From Pseudonocardia alni (GTDB taxonomy: Bacteria; Actinomycetota; Actinomycetes; Mycobacteriales; Pseudonocardiaceae), in assembly GCF_002813375.1 (NCBI RefSeq), contig NZ_PHUJ01000003.1, positions 1,736,001 through 1,800,000 on the forward strand: DNA of 64,000 nucleotides, in the 5' to 3' direction. Below are positions 26,101-36,345 of this stretch, in pieces. A program made the position numbers and the translations under genes. Position 1 is the first letter of the stretch. Each line of letters starts with the position of its first letter. Below the pieces are notes generated by a model that was not told where the DNA came from, made no database searches, and saw only the letters and a list, made by a program, of their open reading frames with translations.

Positions 26101-27537
26101 TCAATTGTTTCTCTGAGCGGAACGAATGGTGGCTTCCTGCAACCCGCTCATCACGTCGGCGACCGGGCGGTCGTCGCGCAGGTCCCACAGCGTCGCGACG
26201 ATCGTGGTCGCGTCGTCGGAGGGCACGGCGCGCTCGGCGTTGCCGGTGAACTTGGCGGCGAGCTCGTCGGCCGACAGCGGCCGCTGGGGCCCGCCGCGGT
26301 TGGTCCGCACCCGCTCGGTCACGGTGCTCCCGTCGGCCAGCTCGGCGGTCAGCACCGCCGGGAACTGGCGCGGGAACCCGGCCGTCGCCTCGTCGTCGGC
26401 CACGACCCGCACCCGCCCAGCCAGGTCCAGCCGTGCCGGGTCCGCCGCGGCGGCGTCGGTGAAGTCCTCGTGGAACACGCCCAGTCCGCCGCCGCCGACC
26501 AGCGCCGCGGCCACGGTGTAGGGCCCGGAGAACGCCGCGTGGTAGCCGGAGCGGGGGCGGGCCTTCTCCTCGGCCGGCTCGGCGATCGTCCGCAGCACCG
26601 GCGCGGGCACGCCCAGGGTCAGCTCCCGCACGTCGGTGGCACGCACGCCGCGCGCCCGCAACGCCAGCGCCGCGTCCACCCCGGCGTGGGTGAAGTGGTT
26701 GCAGGGGTAGGGCTTGAAGAACACCCCGGGGGTCTCCCACCGCTCGCCGAGCCCTTCGGTGACCCGCTCCGGGTGCACCCGCTCGCCGCAGAACGCGCGG
26801 AGGAACCCGAACCGGCCCTCGACCACGGTCGGCGGCCCGGTCAGGCCGTGCCGGGCCAGGTCGGCGGCGACCACGCCGGCGTGCGCGGCCCAGCCGCAGT
26901 GCACCCGCTTGATCGTGCCGCCGGTGCGGTTGGCCTCGATCACCCCGGCGCCCATGCTGGCGGCGATGCCGACCACCGAGGTGAGCCGGTCGGCGTCCAG
27001 GCCGGAGAGCATCCCCGAGGCGACCGCCGCGCCGATCGCGCCGCAGATCGCCGTCGCGTGCTGGCCGTGCTCGAAGAACACCGAGTTACCCAGGTCCTCG
27101 TCGTAGCCCGCCATGCCCAGCCGGCAGGTCACCTCGATGCCCATCGCGGCCGCGGCCAGCAACGCGCGCCCGCTCGCCCCGACCCGCTCGGCGGTGGCCA
27201 GCGCGGCCGGGACGACCGCGGCCGACGGGTGCAGCACGGAGGGCAGGTGGGTGTCGTCGAAGTCGAGGCTGTGCGCCAGGGTGCCGTTGACCAGGGCCGC
27301 GGACGGGGCCGGGAGCCGCTGGGCCTGCCCGATCGCGGTCGCGGCGGGCGCGCCGCCCCACTCGGCGGTCACCGCTCCGGCGATCCGGGCAGGCTCCTCG
27401 CGGGTGGCGGCCAGCGAGTTGCCGACGACGTCGACGATCCGCCGGACGAGGTCGTCGGCGAGCACGTCGTCGACGCCGTCCGCGGCCAGCCGGGCGCCGA
27501 CCTCGCCGATCCGCTGCGCGGGGGTGGTGGTGCTCAT
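26101..27537 (-). CDS. MmgE/PrpD-family protein (first copy)
   Basis: The 478-residue protein has classic features of the family: LVNGTLAHSLDFDDTHLPSV, the HPSAAVVPAALA segment, then GTIKRVHCGWAAHAG and FFKPYPCNHFTHAGVDAAL. The N-terminal helical domain and C-terminal lid are complete. Known members dehydrate, decarboxylate or epimerise di- and tricarboxylates. The ATG overlaps the cyclase-family stop (ATGA), so it is the fifth gene of the operon that starts with the IclR gene. The 3' end contains a degenerate version of the palindrome (26107-26123). Confidence 0.9.
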   Translation of the reverse strand: MSTTTPAQRIGEVGARLAADGVDDVLADDLVRRIVDVVGNSLAATREEPARIAGAVTAEWGGAPAATAIGQAQRLPAPSAALVNGTLAHSLDFDDTHLPSVLHPSAAVVPAALATAERVGASGRALLAAAAMGIEVTCRLGMAGYDEDLGNSVFFEHGQHATAICGAIGAAVASGMLSGLDADRLTSVVGIAASMGAGVIEANRTGGTIKRVHCGWAAHAGVVAADLARHGLTGPPTVVEGRFGFLRAFCGERVHPERVTEGLGERWETPGVFFKPYPCNHFTHAGVDAALALRARGVRATDVRELTLGVPAPVLRTIAEPAEEKARPRSGYHAAFSGPYTVAAALVGGGGLGVFHEDFTDAAAADPARLDLAGRVRVVADDEATAGFPRQFPAVLTAELADGSTVTERVRTNRGGPQRPLSADELAAKFTGNAERAVPSDDATTIVATLWDLRDDRPVADVMSGLQEATIRSAQRNN

Positions 27538-28364
27538 GCCGGCACCACCGCCAGCGGGCGGACCGGGGCGCCGGTGCCGCCGACGATGCGCAGCGGGGCG
27601 AACACGGCGAGGAACTCGCCGAGCCCGGCCGCCGCCGCGTCCTCGAGGGCCAGGTGCTCGACGATGTGGATGCCCTGCTCGACCAGCAGTACCCGGTGTA
27701 CGGGGAGCACCCGGTGCCCCACGCCGGCCGGGATCTGTTCGTAGGCGGTGGTGTCCGATCCGGTCGCCACGATCCCGCGCTCGGCCAGCCAGTGCGCACC
27801 CTCGACGGTCATGCCGGGCACGCCGGTCTCCTTCCCGACGTAGGCGGGGGCGTCGGCGAAGAGCCGTCCCCAGCCGGTCCGCACCACGGCCACGTCCCCG
27901 GGGCCGGGCTCGGCCCCGGCACGCTCTGCGGCGCGCTGCAGGTCCTCGACGGTCACGCCGTAGCCGCCGTCGAGCACGTCGACCCCGTGCACCGCGGCGA
28001 CGTCGAGGAACACACCGCGGGTGACCATCGGCGGGATCGTCTCCGCGCCGTGCGCGGTGTGCTTGCCGCCGCGCTGGGCCTCGGCGGCGTCGACCCCGCC
28101 GTGCAGCAGGCCGTCGTGGCTGACGTGGGCGAGCGCGTCGATGTGGGTGCCGGTGTGCCCACCGGTCACGATCACCTCGTTCGACGCCGAGCCGCCGTCC
28201 GGGCGGACGACGTCGCCGTGCCGGCGCTCCAGGGTCATCCGGAAGCCCGGGTGGTTCGGCGAGCCCGCCATCCCGGTGTAGAGCGGGTGGCCGAGCTCGA
28301 TCACCCGGGTCCCGGCGCGGACGGCGTCGAGCAGGCCGGGGCCCGCGGTGGTGGAGGTGCTCAC
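27534..28364 (-). CDS. Cyclase-family metal hydrolase
   Basis: The 276-residue protein carries the zinc/manganese site of the cyclase family, GGHTGTHIDALAHVSHDG, as in bacterial kynurenine formamidase and isatin hydrolase, which open amide rings or hydrolyse N-formyl amides. GTG 28364 overlaps the preceding lyase stop; GGAGACCTC is just upstream. A ring-opening or amidase-type hydrolase beside a dihydropyrimidinase-like protein supports a cyclic amide/imide substrate for the locus. Other members act on non-amides, so this is not certain. Confidence 0.88.
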   Translation of the reverse strand: MSTSTTAGPGLLDAVRAGTRVIELGHPLYTGMAGSPNHPGFRMTLERRHGDVVRPDGGSASNEVIVTGGHTGTHIDALAHVSHDGLLHGGVDAAEAQRGGKHTAHGAETIPPMVTRGVFLDVAAVHGVDVLDGGYGVTVEDLQRAAERAGAEPGPGDVAVVRTGWGRLFADAPAYVGKETGVPGMTVEGAHWLAERGIVATGSDTTAYEQIPAGVGHRVLPVHRVLLVEQGIHIVEHLALEDAAAAGLGEFLAVFAPLRIVGGTGAPVRPLAVVPA

Positions 28365-29224
28365 GAGGTCTCCTTCCCGGCCGTGGCGCCGGCCGGTTCG
28401 TGGTGGTCGGTCAGGGAGTCGGCGAGGTCGAGGACCCAGCGCGCCCCGGCGACGACGGCGGGGTCGACGAAGCGCCCGCGGTCGTCCACCCAGGCGGCGG
28501 TGCCCGCGGTGCCGACCGAGTCGAGCAGGGCGCGGGCCCGCTCGACCTCGGCGCGGTCGGGGGTGAAGGCGCGGTGCACCGGCTCGATCTGGTCCGGGTG
28601 GATCACCGAGCGGCCGAAGAATCCGGCGTCGCGCAGGGCGGCGCTGTCGGCGGTGAGCCCGGCGCGGTCGGCGAGGTCGGTCCAGACGCTGGCGACCGGG
28701 CTGGGGAGCCCGGCGGCCCGGTTCGCGGTGACGATCCGGGCGCGGGCCCAGCCGAGCTCGCGACGGTCGCGGATCCGCAGGTCGGCGGCGAGGTCGGTCT
28801 CGCCGGTGGAGACGCCGGCGACCAGCCGGTGGCACTCCGCCAGGGCGAACGCCCGGCGCAGCCCCCGGGCGCTCTCGACCAGCAGGTGGAGGGGGGCGCC
28901 GGTCCGCTCGGCGAGTGCGGCCACGGCCGCGGGGTCCTCGGCCTTCGGGACCCGCAGCCCGGCCACGGTGCCGCCGGCCAGTGCGGCCGTGTCGGCCTCG
29001 GCCCAAGGGGTCCCGGCCGCGTTCACCCGGACCCACACCTCGCCGGGACGGGCGGCGCAGGTCGCCACGGCAGTCTCGCGGGCCCGGTCCTTGTCCGCGG
29101 GCGGCACGGCGTCCTCCAGGTCCACGACGACGGCGTCGGCCTGGCCGTCGAGCGCCTTGCGCACCAGGTCGGCGCGGTGCCCGGGGACGTAGAGCCAGCT
29201 GCGGGCGCGGCCGAGGCCGGTCAC
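28361..29224 (-). CDS. HpcH/HpaI-family CoA-ester lyase
   Basis: The 287-residue protein is of the citrate lyase beta/CitE-like type: SWLYVPGHRADLVRKAL at the start, then DAVVVDLEDAVPPADK (metal-site acid residues), VRVNAAGTPW, GLRVPKAED and GFFGRSVIHPDQI. Homologues cleave malyl-, citramalyl- or beta-methylmalyl-CoA to acetyl- or propionyl-CoA and a 2-oxoacid. The gene directly follows a CoA-transferase (GTGA overlap), the natural enzyme to make its CoA-ester substrate. The pair would move the dicarboxylate of this locus into central metabolism. Confidence 0.92.
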   Translation of the reverse strand: MTGLGRARSWLYVPGHRADLVRKALDGQADAVVVDLEDAVPPADKDRARETAVATCAARPGEVWVRVNAAGTPWAEADTAALAGGTVAGLRVPKAEDPAAVAALAERTGAPLHLLVESARGLRRAFALAECHRLVAGVSTGETDLAADLRIRDRRELGWARARIVTANRAAGLPSPVASVWTDLADRAGLTADSAALRDAGFFGRSVIHPDQIEPVHRAFTPDRAEVERARALLDSVGTAGTAAWVDDRGRFVDPAVVAGARWVLDLADSLTDHHEPAGATAGKETS

Positions 29225-30417
29225 ACGACCCCCTGCGCCCGCAGCTGCTCCAGCTCGTCGGCGCCGACCCCGAGCCCGCCCAGGACCTCGGCGGTGTGCG
29301 CACCCAGGCGCGGGCCGGTGGTCCGGACCGCACCGGGGGTCTCAGAGAGCCGGAACGGGACGTTCTGGAACCGGACCGGGCCCAGCTCGTCGTCGTCGAT
29401 CGTGACGATGCTGCCGAGCGCGGTGAAGTGCGGGTCGGCCAGCACGTCGGCGGCGGTGTAGATCGGGGCGACCGCGGCCTCGGCCTTCTCGAACGCCTCG
29501 ACGACGGTGTCCCGGTCGCGGGCGGCGATCCAGGTCCCGACGGCGGCGTCGAGCTCCTCGACGTGCTCGGCGCGGCCCGCGCCGCTGGCGAACCACGGCT
29601 CGTCGATCAGCTCCGGGGTGCCGACGAGGCGCATCACCCGCTCGGCGATGGATTGAGCGCTGGTGGACACCGCGACCCACCGGCCGTCGGAGCAGCGATA
29701 GGTGTTGCGCGGCGCGTTGTTGGTCGAACGGTTGCCGGTGCGCGGCTGCAGCACGCCGAGCTGGTCGTAGGCGATCAGGCCCGGCCCGAGCAGGTGCAGC
29801 AGCGGCTCGATGATCGCGGTGTCGAGCACCTGGCCGCGGCCGGTGGACTCGCGGGCCCGCAGCGCAGTCATGATGCCGAACGCCGTGGTGATCGCGGCGA
29901 CGCCGTCGGCCAGCCCGAACGGCGGAAGCGTGGGCGGTCCGTCCGGCTCGCCGGTCATCGCAGCGAACCCGCTCATCGCCTCGGCCAGCGTGCCGAACCC
30001 GGGCCGGGACGCGTACGGGCCGATCTGGCCGAACCCAGTCACCCGGGCCAGCACCAACCGCGGGTTGCGGGCCCGGAGCTCGTCGGGGCCCACCCCCCAG
30101 CGCTCCAGGGTGCCCGGGCGGAAGTTCTCGATGACGACGTCGGCGTCCGCGGCGAGATCGAGGAAGAGCGCGCGCCCGCGCGGGGTGGACAGCACCAGGG
30201 TGATCGCCCGCTTGTTGCGGGCCAGCATCTTCCACCAGAGCCCGACGCCGTCCTTCTGCGCGCCGTGGGTCCGCGCCGGGTCGCCGCGCGGGTGCTCGAT
30301 CTTGATGACGTCGGCGCCGTGGTCGCCCAGCAGGGTGGCGGCCAGGGGACCGGCGAAAAGCGTGGAGGCGTCGAGGACCTTCAGGCCCTCCAGCGCCGCC
30401 GGGTGGTCGAACGTCAT
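29221..30417 (-). CDS. CaiB/BaiF-family CoA-transferase
   Basis: The 398-residue class III CoA-transferase begins LEGLKVLDASTLFAGPLAAT and has DHGADVIKIEHPRGDP and NKRAITLVLS. At the position of the catalytic aspartate of formyl-CoA transferase the sequence reads RPGFGTLAEAMSG (Gly142 rather than Asp). The same reading occurs, as I recall, in a subgroup of actinobacterial homologues, so it may not mean loss of function. ATG 30417 overlaps the IclR stop (ATGA) and AAAGGA precedes it. Its likely acceptor is the acid later cleaved by the adjacent lyase. Confidence 0.9.
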   Translation of the reverse strand: MTFDHPAALEGLKVLDASTLFAGPLAATLLGDHGADVIKIEHPRGDPARTHGAQKDGVGLWWKMLARNKRAITLVLSTPRGRALFLDLAADADVVIENFRPGTLERWGVGPDELRARNPRLVLARVTGFGQIGPYASRPGFGTLAEAMSGFAAMTGEPDGPPTLPPFGLADGVAAITTAFGIMTALRARESTGRGQVLDTAIIEPLLHLLGPGLIAYDQLGVLQPRTGNRSTNNAPRNTYRCSDGRWVAVSTSAQSIAERVMRLVGTPELIDEPWFASGAGRAEHVEELDAAVGTWIAARDRDTVVEAFEKAEAAVAPIYTAADVLADPHFTALGSIVTIDDDELGPVRFQNVPFRLSETPGAVRTTGPRLGAHTAEVLGGLGVGADELEQLRAQGVV

Positions 30418-31217
30418 GACGTCCTTTCGGTGGAGGTGGGCACGGTGCGCGGGGGCGCGGTGCCGCCCAGCCGAGCGGTGATCCGGTCGGCCGTCTCGAT
30501 CAGTCGGGGAGCGGTGACGGCGACGAAGTCGTCGGTGACCCGGAACCGGGGACCGCACACCGACACGGCGCCGACCAGGCCGCCGGGGCCGAACACCGGC
30601 ACCGCGACCGAGCCGGCGTCGCCCTGCCGCTCACCGGCCGACGCGGCGTACCCGCGCTCGCGGATCCGGACCAGCTCGGCGCGCAACGCGGCGGGGTCGG
30701 TGGGGGTGGAGGGGGTGAGCGCGACCAGCTCGCCGTCGAGCAGCCGGTCGACCTCGTCCGGGGCGCAGTGCGCCAGCATGCACTTGCCCGACGACCCGGC
30801 GTGCAGCGGGAACCGGCGCCCGAGCTCCACCGACATGGTGATCTCGTGGGTGCCGACGACCTGGTCGAGGTACACCCGACCGCCGTGCACCTTCGCGCTG
30901 ATCGTGACGGTCTCGTGCAGCCGGTCGCGCAGCTCGGCCAGGAACGGCAGCGCCGCGGTGCGCAGGTCGGAGTCGCGCAGCGCGCGACTGCCCAGCGCGG
31001 CGGCCGCCGGGCCGAGCCGGTACTCCCGGCTGGCCGGGTCGTAGGCGATCAGGCCGCGTGCGGTGAGCGACTGCAGGATCCGGTGCACCACCGCCTTGGA
31101 CAGCCCGAGGTCGCGGGAGACCCGGCTGACGCCGAGCGTGGGCGGGCCGTCGGTGAACAGCAGCAGCACGTCGGCCACCCGTTCCGTCGCCCCGGTGCCC
31201 CCGGTCGTCTCCGTCAC
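30414..31217 (-). CDS. IclR-family regulator of the catabolic locus
   Basis: The 267-residue protein has an N-terminal winged HTH (TLGVSRVSRDLGLSKAVVHRILQSL) and the IclR effector domain (TVTISAKVHGGRVYLDQV, PLHAGSSGKCMLAH, GYAASAGERQGDAGSVAVPV). GTG 31217 is chosen because GGGAGGCGTC precedes it. It is both divergent from the flavoprotein gene and the first gene of the leftward operon, and the intergenic region holds two palindromes of its predicted type. Such regulators usually bind a pathway acid as effector. Confidence 0.92.
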   Translation of the reverse strand: MTETTGGTGATERVADVLLLFTDGPPTLGVSRVSRDLGLSKAVVHRILQSLTARGLIAYDPASREYRLGPAAAALGSRALRDSDLRTAALPFLAELRDRLHETVTISAKVHGGRVYLDQVVGTHEITMSVELGRRFPLHAGSSGKCMLAHCAPDEVDRLLDGELVALTPSTPTDPAALRAELVRIRERGYAASAGERQGDAGSVAVPVFGPGGLVGAVSVCGPRFRVTDDFVAVTAPRLIETADRITARLGGTAPPRTVPTSTERTS

Positions 31218-31235
31218 GACGCCTCCCTCTGTCCC

Positions 31236-31252
31236 GTACCGCTTACCGGAAC
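31236..31252. promoter_or_regulatory. IclR-type operator, site 1
   Basis: GTACCG-CTTAC-CGGAAC is a 17-bp near-palindrome 19 bp upstream of the IclR start. It matches the other two sites in all arm positions but one, which suggests autoregulation of the iclR-led operon. Confidence 0.6.
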
Positions 31253-31356
31253 GAGAATGTGGTGTGTCGAGCTTGTGTGTCAAGAAGTCGCATCACCTGA
31301 CTTGCATCAGTGCAGCAAGACTGCTGTTATCGAGCAGTCGACGGTTCAACCGTGAT

Positions 31357-31373
31357 GTTCCGCCTAACGGAAC
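31357..31373. promoter_or_regulatory. IclR-type operator, site 2
   Basis: GTTCCG-CCTAA-CGGAAC is a perfect 17-bp palindrome 28 bp before the flavoprotein start at 31401. TTCC-N-GGAA palindromes of this type are typical of IclR-family binding sites. It shares both arms with site 3 upstream of the MFS gene. Confidence 0.7.
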
Positions 31374-31400
31374 AACTGACAAATCGAGGTGGGAGGGACG

Positions 31401-32795
31401 ATGACGCCCGACGTGGACCTGGTCGTGGCCGGCGCCGGTGGAGGACTGGCCGCCGCGGTGCGGGCCGCCGAGCTCGGTCTCGACGTGCTGGTGGTCGACC
31501 CCGACCCGCACTTCCGGCGCGGCAACAACACCTCGATGTCCACCGCGATGGTTCCCGGGCCCGGGTCCCGCTTCCAGGCCGCCGCCGGCATCGACGACTC
31601 CCCGGAACGCTTCCTCGACGACATCGTCCGCAAGACCGGCGGGACCGCCGACCTCCGGATCGCGACGGCGCTGGCCGAGGTCGGCGCCGAGCTCGTCGAG
31701 TGGCTGGCCGACCACGTCGGGGTCCCGATCGAGCTGCCGACCGACTTCGCCTACCCCGGCCACTCGGTCCCGCGGGTGCACAGCCTGCCCGGCCGGCACG
31801 GGTCGACCCTCCTGCGGCACCTGACCGACGCCGTCGAACGCAGCGACCGGATCGACCTGCTCGTGCCGGCCCGGCTGGTCGCGGTCCGGCCGGAGGTCGG
31901 GCGCGGGGTGCGCGCGGTCGTCGAGGACCCGGACGGCACGTGCGAGGAGATCGTGGCCCGGGCCGTGCTCCTGGCCACCAACGGCTACGGCGCCGACGCC
32001 GGACTGGTCCGGACCCACCTGCCCGAGATCGCCGGGGCGACCTACCACGGCGGCGAGCACTCCCGCGGCGACGCGCTGCGGATCGGTGCCGAGCTCGGTG
32101 CCGCGACCGGCTACCTCGACGCCTACCAGGGCCACGCCGCACTCTCGGCCGCGGCGCAGACGCTGGTGACCTGGACCGCGGTGATGCACGGCGCGGCCGT
32201 CGTCGACACCGGGGGCCGTCGCTTCGGCGACGAGACCACCGGCTACTCGGAATACGCCGCCGCGCTCGCCGCGCGCCCCGGCGGCCGCGGCTGGATGGTG
32301 TTCGACGAACGCATCGACGGGCTGTGCCGCGCGTTCGGCGACTACCAGGACGTCCTGGCCGCCGGTGCGGTGCGCACCGCGGACTCGGTCGCCGGGCTGG
32401 CCGCCGTCATCGGCGTCCCGGCCGACACGCTGGCGGCCGAGGTCGAGGACCTGGCCCGGGTCGTGTCCGGCGAACGGGACGACCCGTTCGGCCGCACGAG
32501 CGCGACCCCGCTGGTCCCACCACTGTGCGCGGTGGAGATCGTCCCCGCGTTGTTCCACACCCAGGGCGGCCTGCTCGTCGACGAGCACGCGCGCGTCCTG
32601 GACACCGCCGGGGACCCGGTCCCCGGCCTCTACGCCGCCGGGGGCGCCGCCGCCGGCATCTCCGGCCACGGCGCGGCCGGCTACCTGGCCGGCAACGGCC
32701 TGCTGCCCGCGCTGGGCCTCGCCTATCTCGCCGCCGGGCACCTCGCCCGGTCGGTCCCCACTGTCCGCTCCACCGCTCCGGAAGGTGCCCGATGA
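31401..32795 (+). CDS. FAD-dependent oxidoreductase (fumarate reductase/succinate dehydrogenase flavoprotein family)
   Basis: The 464-residue flavoprotein has the N-terminal FAD fold (LVVAGAGGGLAAAVRAAELGLDVLVVDPDP) and the C-terminal signature GLYAAGGAAAGISGHGAAGYLAGNG seen in FrdA-like proteins and ketosteroid dehydrogenases. These enzymes interconvert C-C single and double bonds next to a carbonyl or carboxyl. ATG 31401 follows GGGAGGGACG; the upstream GTG 31389 is less suitable. It heads the rightward arm and overlaps the amidohydrolase gene. It could desaturate a ring or dicarboxylate. Confidence 0.85.
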   Translation: MTPDVDLVVAGAGGGLAAAVRAAELGLDVLVVDPDPHFRRGNNTSMSTAMVPGPGSRFQAAAGIDDSPERFLDDIVRKTGGTADLRIATALAEVGAELVEWLADHVGVPIELPTDFAYPGHSVPRVHSLPGRHGSTLLRHLTDAVERSDRIDLLVPARLVAVRPEVGRGVRAVVEDPDGTCEEIVARAVLLATNGYGADAGLVRTHLPEIAGATYHGGEHSRGDALRIGAELGAATGYLDAYQGHAALSAAAQTLVTWTAVMHGAAVVDTGGRRFGDETTGYSEYAAALAARPGGRGWMVFDERIDGLCRAFGDYQDVLAAGAVRTADSVAGLAAVIGVPADTLAAEVEDLARVVSGERDDPFGRTSATPLVPPLCAVEIVPALFHTQGGLLVDEHARVLDTAGDPVPGLYAAGGAAAGISGHGAAGYLAGNGLLPALGLAYLAAGHLARSVPTVRSTAPEGAR

Positions 32796-34258
32796 CCCAG
32801 CCCGACCTGATCATCCGCGACGTCCGCGTCGTCCGTCCCGGCGGCGGCGAGCCGGTCGCCGCCGACATCGCCGTCACCGACGGCGTCGTGTCCGAGGTCG
32901 GTCCGGGTCTGACCGTGCCGGAAGGGACCGAGGTGCACGAGGGGCGCGGCCTGCTCGCGTTCCCCGGCGTCGTCGACGCCCACCAGCACTGGGGTATCTA
33001 CAACCCGCTGTCCGACGACACCGCCACCGAGAGCCGGGCGTGCGCGCAGGGCGGCGTGACCACGTCGCTGACCTACATGCGGACCGGGCAGTACTACCTC
33101 AACCGCGGCGGTCCCTACTCCGAGGTCTTCCCGGAGGTGCTCGCCGCCGCCGAGGGCCGGTCCTACGTGGACTACGCCTTCCACCTCGCGCCGATGCAGT
33201 CCAGCCACATCGACGAGATCCCGGCGCTGGTCCGGGAGCACGGCGTGACCTCTTTCAAGATCTTCATGTTCTACGGGAGCCACGGGCTGCACGGCCGCTC
33301 CACCGACCAGAGCGACTTCCTGATGATCCCCGAGGGGGAGCGCTACGACATCGCGCACTTCGAGTTCGTGATGCGCGGGATCCAGGCCGCCCGCGAGGCG
33401 AACCCGGAGATCGCCGACCAGATCTCGCTGTCCCTGCACTGCGAGACCGCCGAGATCATGACCGCCTACACGCGAATGGTCGAGGAGCAGGGCGAGCTGT
33501 CCGGGCTGGAGGCCTACAGCGCCTCGCGGCCCCCGCACTCCGAGGGCCTCGCCGTCACGATCGCCTCCTACCTGGCGCACGAGACCGGGCTGCCGACGAT
33601 CAACCTGCTGCACCTGTCGTCGGCCAAGGCGATGGAGGCGGCCATGCTGATGGCCCGGACCTTCCCGCACGTGGACTTCCGCCGGGAGGTGACCATCGGC
33701 CACCTTCTCGCTGACGTCACCACCGCGGACGGGGTCGGCGGCAAGGTCAACCCGCCGCTGCGGCCCCGCGCCGATGTCGAGAAGCTGTGGGAGCACCTGC
33801 TCGCCGGAGACGTCAGCTGGGTCGTCTCCGACCACGCCTGCTGCAAGGAGGAGAAGAAGTTCGGCGAGGACCGCGACGACGTGTTCGCCGCGAAGTCCGG
33901 CTTCGGGGGCACCGAGTACCTGCTGCCCGGCCTCGTCGGGGAGGGACGCAAGCGCGGACTGTCGATGTCCCGGGTCGCAGAGCTGGTGTCCACCAACCCG
34001 GCCCAGCGCCTCGGGCTGCCCACCAAGGGCGACATCGCCCCCGGGTTCGACGCCGACATCGCGCTCGTCGACCCCGACCGCTCGGTCGTGGTGGACCCGG
34101 CCGACTCGGAGTCCACCCAGGAGTACACGCCCTTCCGCGGGATGGAGATCGGCGCGACGGTCGAGACGACGTTCCTGCGCGGCCGTCGGATCTTCGACGG
34201 CGGCACGGTCTGCGGGGAGCCGAGGGGCCGCTACCTGCACCGCCCCACCGGCCGCTGA
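32792..34258 (+). CDS. Dihydropyrimidinase/hydantoinase-like cyclic amidohydrolase
   Basis: The 488-residue amidohydrolase has all metal ligands of the binuclear dihydropyrimidinase/dihydroorotase group: DAHQHWG (His64, His66), the carboxylated lysine in SFKIFMF (Lys156), LHCE (His217), LLHLSS (His274) and VVSDHACC (Asp347). Such enzymes open cyclic amides, imides, hydantoins or dihydropyrimidines. The ATG overlaps the flavoprotein stop. It is not identifiable as any specific known enzyme; the neighbours (racemase, cyclase-family hydrolase, CoA-transferase, lyase) fit ring opening followed by CoA-dependent cleavage. Confidence 0.9.
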   Translation: MTQPDLIIRDVRVVRPGGGEPVAADIAVTDGVVSEVGPGLTVPEGTEVHEGRGLLAFPGVVDAHQHWGIYNPLSDDTATESRACAQGGVTTSLTYMRTGQYYLNRGGPYSEVFPEVLAAAEGRSYVDYAFHLAPMQSSHIDEIPALVREHGVTSFKIFMFYGSHGLHGRSTDQSDFLMIPEGERYDIAHFEFVMRGIQAAREANPEIADQISLSLHCETAEIMTAYTRMVEEQGELSGLEAYSASRPPHSEGLAVTIASYLAHETGLPTINLLHLSSAKAMEAAMLMARTFPHVDFRREVTIGHLLADVTTADGVGGKVNPPLRPRADVEKLWEHLLAGDVSWVVSDHACCKEEKKFGEDRDDVFAAKSGFGGTEYLLPGLVGEGRKRGLSMSRVAELVSTNPAQRLGLPTKGDIAPGFDADIALVDPDRSVVVDPADSESTQEYTPFRGMEIGATVETTFLRGRRIFDGGTVCGEPRGRYLHRPTGR

Positions 34259-34944
34259 GCCGGGCGTCCCGCGGTCGACCGCCGGCCGCACCCGGACCCC
34301 CGCATTCTCCGCCGGCACCTCACTGATCAACCGGTGCCGGTGCGATGCATCCTCACGTAGACCAGCACGGTAGCCAGGGTGATGCCGAGCTGCTGCTCGG
34401 GGTTCCGGCGAAGCGCATGACGAAGTCCGGTCGCGCAGCGCCCTTGACCGGGAGACCGGCCATGCCGAGCCACCGGGCCGGCAGGCCACGCCGAAGGCGT
34501 TCCACCGGGGCTCTCGGCCGCGCGGCCATGAGCGGAACTCTGCGGCCAACAGAAGATCGGCAGAGCTTCTCCGTGCCCGATCAAGACGATCGACGCATCA
34601 CGAGAACTCGTGTCACCGGACGCACCGTCCCCGCCACGGAAGACCGTCACGTATTCGCGTCGATTCCCACCGGTCGTATCGCGACTCATCAGCCCGGTAT
34701 GCTGAGGCTTCTTGCCCCGTTCGACCTCGGACGAGGCGGCGTGTCGTCTGGTGCTCTCATGCCCCGCTGATGCTGTTCCCCCCGACACCGCACGGGCGGT
34801 CGCCGCGACGGTGCTCGTGAACATCGACCCCACCTTCGACGGGTCAAACATGGCGGGCATCAACACGGTCATTCCCGCGGAGAGGTGGGATCTCGGGGCG
34901 CGCAACCGTGCCGTGGTCCTCGGGCAACTGGTGCCCTATTGGCC
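34259..34944. other. Region without a recognisable gene
   Basis: About 690 bp between the amidohydrolase stop and the IS3 remnant. It includes a 12-bp palindrome GCGGTCGACCGC just after the stop. Open frames on both strands have no family features. A frame at 34712-35011 runs into the IS remnant and is not supported. It may be decayed DNA around the insertion. Confidence 0.45.
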
Positions 34945-36212
<1,268 letters not shown>

Positions 36213-36228
<16 letters not shown>

Positions 36229-36345
36229 CGACCTCGCGCCGCGCGGCGTACACCGACCGGCCCTCGGTGATCAGCCACAGGAACCACTGACGATTCTCCG
36301 ACTGCGCACGGTTGCCAGGATGACCCTTGCGGCACGACGGGACGG
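36213..36345 (-). pseudogene. Fragment of a second transposase (IS30-like N-terminus)
   Basis: Minus-strand reading gives RKGHPGNRAQSENRQWFLWL, ITEGRSVYAARREVGVSRTT and then joins the IS3 orfA sequence (LPAGV...). The helix-turn-helix of the first part resembles the N-terminus of IS30-type transposases, which continues GYRW in intact copies. So an IS30-like gene was cut at about 36215 by the IS3 element or by a deletion. Family assignment is tentative. Confidence 0.5.
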
